The notes under the pieces: model-generated
What the model was told of the DNA's origin: nothing
Databases searched by the model: none
Seen by the model: only the letters and a program-made list of their open reading frames with translations
Program-made: the position numbers and the translations under genes
Source: Diplocarpon mali
Taxonomy: Eukaryota; Ascomycota; Leotiomycetes; Helotiales; Drepanopezizaceae
Direction: 5' to 3'
Length of the DNA stretch: 32,170 bases
Assembly (NCBI GenBank): GCA_024741835.1
Contig: JAENRP010000299.1
Location: 10,130-42,299, forward strand
In this document: in pieces, positions 29,942 to 32,170 of the stretch
How the letters are laid out: each line of letters starts with the position of its first letter
Position numbering within the stretch: position 1 is the stretch's first letter

Positions 29942-29957
29942 TTCCAGACGTCTGGAA
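29942..29957. promoter_or_regulatory. Perfect 16-bp palindrome between SDR and nitrilase
   Basis: TTCCAGACGTCTGGAA is identical to its reverse complement. Its position in a divergent promoter region suits a homodimeric regulator site, but no regulator is known to match it. A chance occurrence or a transcript hairpin are the alternatives. Confidence 0.5.
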
Positions 29958-30400
29958 CGAGACGTGCAGGATTATTGGATGGGGAGGAGCAATTGATCAG
30001 CGGTACCCCCCGAGTTGTGATGATTATTCCCATAGAGGCAGAAGATGAGCCGAATTTCTGTGATAAACAAAGGAAGGAATTGTTGGGTTGGCCCTTGTGA
30101 TATCAGCACAAGGGATGTTTTTTTGGTGGGAGTCGCGAGGAAAAAGCTCGGCGAGTTTTCATGGGCAGATATTTGAAATTCCCCTGAAAATGTCTCGACA
30201 ATCCAAGTGAATAAACCTAGAAGTTTATGGCCAGCGAAGAAATAAAACTAGCAGAGGATTCGCAAATATCCTCTTCCCCCCAAGAAAGTCAACAAATGTC
30301 CATTAGCCGAATGCTTATCGAAACCCCTCCGTGCCCCGCAGTAGCGAACGTGGGGTCAAGCTCCATTTAGCGTAAATCCCGGAGCGTCCCTAGACAGAAC

Positions 30401-30407
30401 ATATAAT
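30401..30407 (+). promoter_or_regulatory. TATA-like element of the nitrilase gene
   Basis: ATATAAT lies 70 bases before the ATG, followed by a C-rich stretch and an A/C-rich leader (CACCAATTCAACAAG) typical of fungal transcription starts. It is a plausible core promoter. Confidence 0.5.
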
Positions 30408-30470
30408 CCACCCCCCTCCCCAAACTTCACATCGCTCTTAAACACCAATTCAACAAGCATACGTTCAACC

Positions 30471-31796
30471 ATGGTGCAGACCCTCCGCGTAGCGGTGGCG
30501 CAGGTGCATACCCTGGCTACCAGCGCCTCCACCCTCCGCGCCCTCGAAGCAACTTCGCACCGCGCACGCTCGCAAGGCGTCGACATCCTCCTCTTCCCCG
30601 AAGCCTACCTGGGCGGCTACCCGCGCACGGCGACATTCGGGGCTGCGGTCGGAGCTCGGAGCCCAGAAGGACGAGAGCAGTTCTTGCAGTACTTCAAAGA
30701 CGCCGTGGATCTAGGGGATACGCCCGAGGGCGCGGGCAGGCGGTGGCTGGATCGCGAACTGGAGCGGCCGCGGACGGGCGTGAGGGGCGATGGCACGAGG
30801 GAGGAGCTCGAGAGGATCGCGAGGGAGACGGGCGTCTTGATCATTACCGGGCTGGTGGAGCGGTGTGCCGGGACGCTGTACTGCGCTGTGCTGTACGTCT
30901 GTCCGCGCGAGGGCGTGCTGGGGAAGCGAAGAAAGGTCATGCCGGTATGTCAACATCCGCTCTACGCTCGAGTATCGTCACTGGATCGGGGGACGCGTAC
31001 TGGCACGCCTGGTTGCTCACGGGCATGTGGTGACTCTCGCAGACAGGCAGTGAGCGTCTCATCTGGGGCCAAGGCCAGCCCTCCTCCCTCCGCGCCGTCA
31101 CAACCACCATCAAGAACGTGCCCCTGAGCCTCGCCTCGGCCATCTGCTGGGAGAACTACATGCCGCTCCTGCGGCAGTCGCTCTACAGCCAGAACGTCAA
31201 CCTGTACCTGGCGCCCACGGCCGATGCGCGGGATACCTGGCTGCCGCTCCTGCGGACGATCGCGTGCGAGGGCCGCTGCGTGGTGCTGAGTGCGAACCAG
31301 TGCGTCACCCGGAAGAACCTGCCGAGGTGGCTCACGGAATATGCTGGAGAGGAAAAGCCGGCTGTGGTCTCTGGGCGGGGGAGTGAGAGTGGGAGCGAGG
31401 ATGGCCAACCTCAGTTGCGGAGGAAGTCGACGCATGCCCCGGACGGCAGTGAAGCACTTCTCCCGGACACGAACGGCAGCGCCGTCGCCGAGACCTCGGA
31501 GCCGAGACCGAATCCGGCTGTCTCTGAATATGTGTGCCGAGGCGGCTCCGCTATCGTGTCGCCGATGGGAGAGGTGTTGGCGGGCCCGTTGTGGGAGGAG
31601 GAGGACGCATTGCTGACGGCGGACATCGACTTCGAGGATTGTGTGAGGGGCCGGTTAGACCTCGACGTGGGGGGGAGTTATTCGAGGTACGTGCTCGCTA
31701 AGCGAGAGAGCGGGATGTCGTTGTTTACTAAGTGCTGCCAGGAACGACTCTTTCAAGCTGACGGTGGAGGGGTTGGATCTCAGCCCCCCTCCGTGA
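30471..31796 (+). CDS. Nitrilase (carbon-nitrogen hydrolase superfamily, branch 1)
   Basis: Three exons: 30,471-30,944, 31,043-31,686 and 31,742-31,796, giving 390 aa. Introns are 98 bp (GTATGT...GCAG) and 55 bp (GTACGT, CTAAG branch, CCAG). Splicing yields [15 protein letters not shown] and [13 protein letters not shown], both standard for the family. Nitrilases hydrolyse nitriles to carboxylic acids and ammonia through a Glu-Lys-Cys triad, all present: Glu44 in [11 protein letters not shown], Lys155 in G-K-R-R-K-V-M-P, and Cys193 in [11 protein letters not shown] Ser/Glu-rich insertion of about 55 residues near 275-330 precedes the C-terminal [11 protein letters not shown] strand and is likely a surface loop. 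Substrate (aliphatic or aromatic) cannot be told; cyanide hydratase is a related alternative. Probably cytosolic and oligomeric. Confidence 0.93.
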
Positions 31797-32170
31797 TGTG
31801 GTGCTCTCTCCTGGGCCGATGACCATGTTCTCGAAGAGGTATTGGAGGGGGTCAAGTCGAGGCTCCCCACCGTACCTGTCCTTCAATGCCCGAACGACCC
31901 GGGGAAGTAGGGCTATGATTATCGGTCGGCCGCGTCCATTGGAGTGTGGATGCATGGGCCTGGAAGATTCAACATGCGGCTGTAACTATTCTTCCGGTGC
32001 AAGGGGAATCGGGATGATATCTGACTCTGCTCGGCGTATCCCACTGCCAGGCTTCCAGCGACAGTTTGGGAAGGGAGAATGCTACAGATGGAGCCATAGA
32101 AAAGAAAAATCACCAGCAGCTCACGAACGTACGGGTTACTTGACCAAGGCACATTTCAAGGCACATTTAG
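31797..32170. other. Sequence after the nitrilase gene
   Basis: These 374 bp should contain the nitrilase 3' UTR. Only short chance open frames are present, and no poly(A) signal or further gene was recognised before the window ends. Confidence 0.5.

Larger units (their letters stand above)
29278..30470. promoter_or_regulatory. Intergenic region between the divergent SDR and nitrilase genes
   Basis: This 1.19-kb stretch is less GC-rich than the flanking genes. It holds a 16-bp palindrome (29,942-29,957), GATA-type words (TGATAA at 30,060-30,065 and CTTATC at 30,313-30,318) and a TATA-like element near 30,401. GATA sites bind AreA/NIT2-type nitrogen regulators and would suit a nitrilase, but such short words are common by chance. 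Open frames here (for example 29,713-29,931) have no supporting feature. Confidence 0.5.

Overview
The window looks like a filamentous ascomycete (Pezizomycotina) chromosome segment in two parts. The reasons are short GT..AG introns with CTAAC/CTGAC-type branch sites, fungal versions of ALG11, COX18 and the CaMKK-type kinase, and a TA-rich block whose repeats differ only by C/T and G/A transitions, as expected of repeat-induced point mutation (RIP). The lineage cannot be fixed more closely from sequence alone.

Left part (1 to about 15,545) is a RIP-decayed retrotransposon nest. A minus-strand retroelement relic runs off the left edge (zinc-knuckle remnant at 686-727). From about 2,800 to 15,545 lies a plus-strand Ty3/gypsy-type element with readable gag, protease, reverse transcriptase, RNase H and integrase remnants. 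A complete Ty1/copia-type element in minus orientation (6,757-12,943) is inserted in its RNase H domain. The copia element has two 195-bp LTRs with TATTGAG/CTCAATA ends, a 5-bp target duplication (TGGTT), a tRNA-iMet-type primer site, and gag, integrase, RT and RNase H remnants. It also carries an unusual array of 48/39-bp repeats coding for a peptide repeat. None of these elements can encode a working polyprotein.

Right part (about 15,546 to 32,170) is GC-rich gene space. About 3.3 kb of GC-rich, low-complexity DNA with small tandem repeats and a 202-base assembly gap (18,088-18,289) leads to a two-exon CaMKK/Sak1/Ssp1-type protein kinase gene (18,890-22,798, +). Next come ALG11 (23,752-25,599, -, four exons), COX18 (25,906-26,967, +), an AT-rich relic patch (about 27,180-27,560), a short-chain dehydrogenase (28,272-29,277, -, two exons) and a nitrilase (30,471-31,796, +, three exons).

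ALG11 and COX18 are divergent across 306 bp, and the SDR and nitrilase are divergent across 1.19 kb. The kinase and ALG11 converge. The genes do not form an obvious pathway: the kinase is a nutrient/stress signalling enzyme, ALG11 works in N-glycan assembly at the ER, COX18 in cytochrome oxidase assembly in mitochondria, and the SDR and nitrilase are catabolic or detoxification-type enzymes. No RNA genes or CRISPR arrays were recognised.
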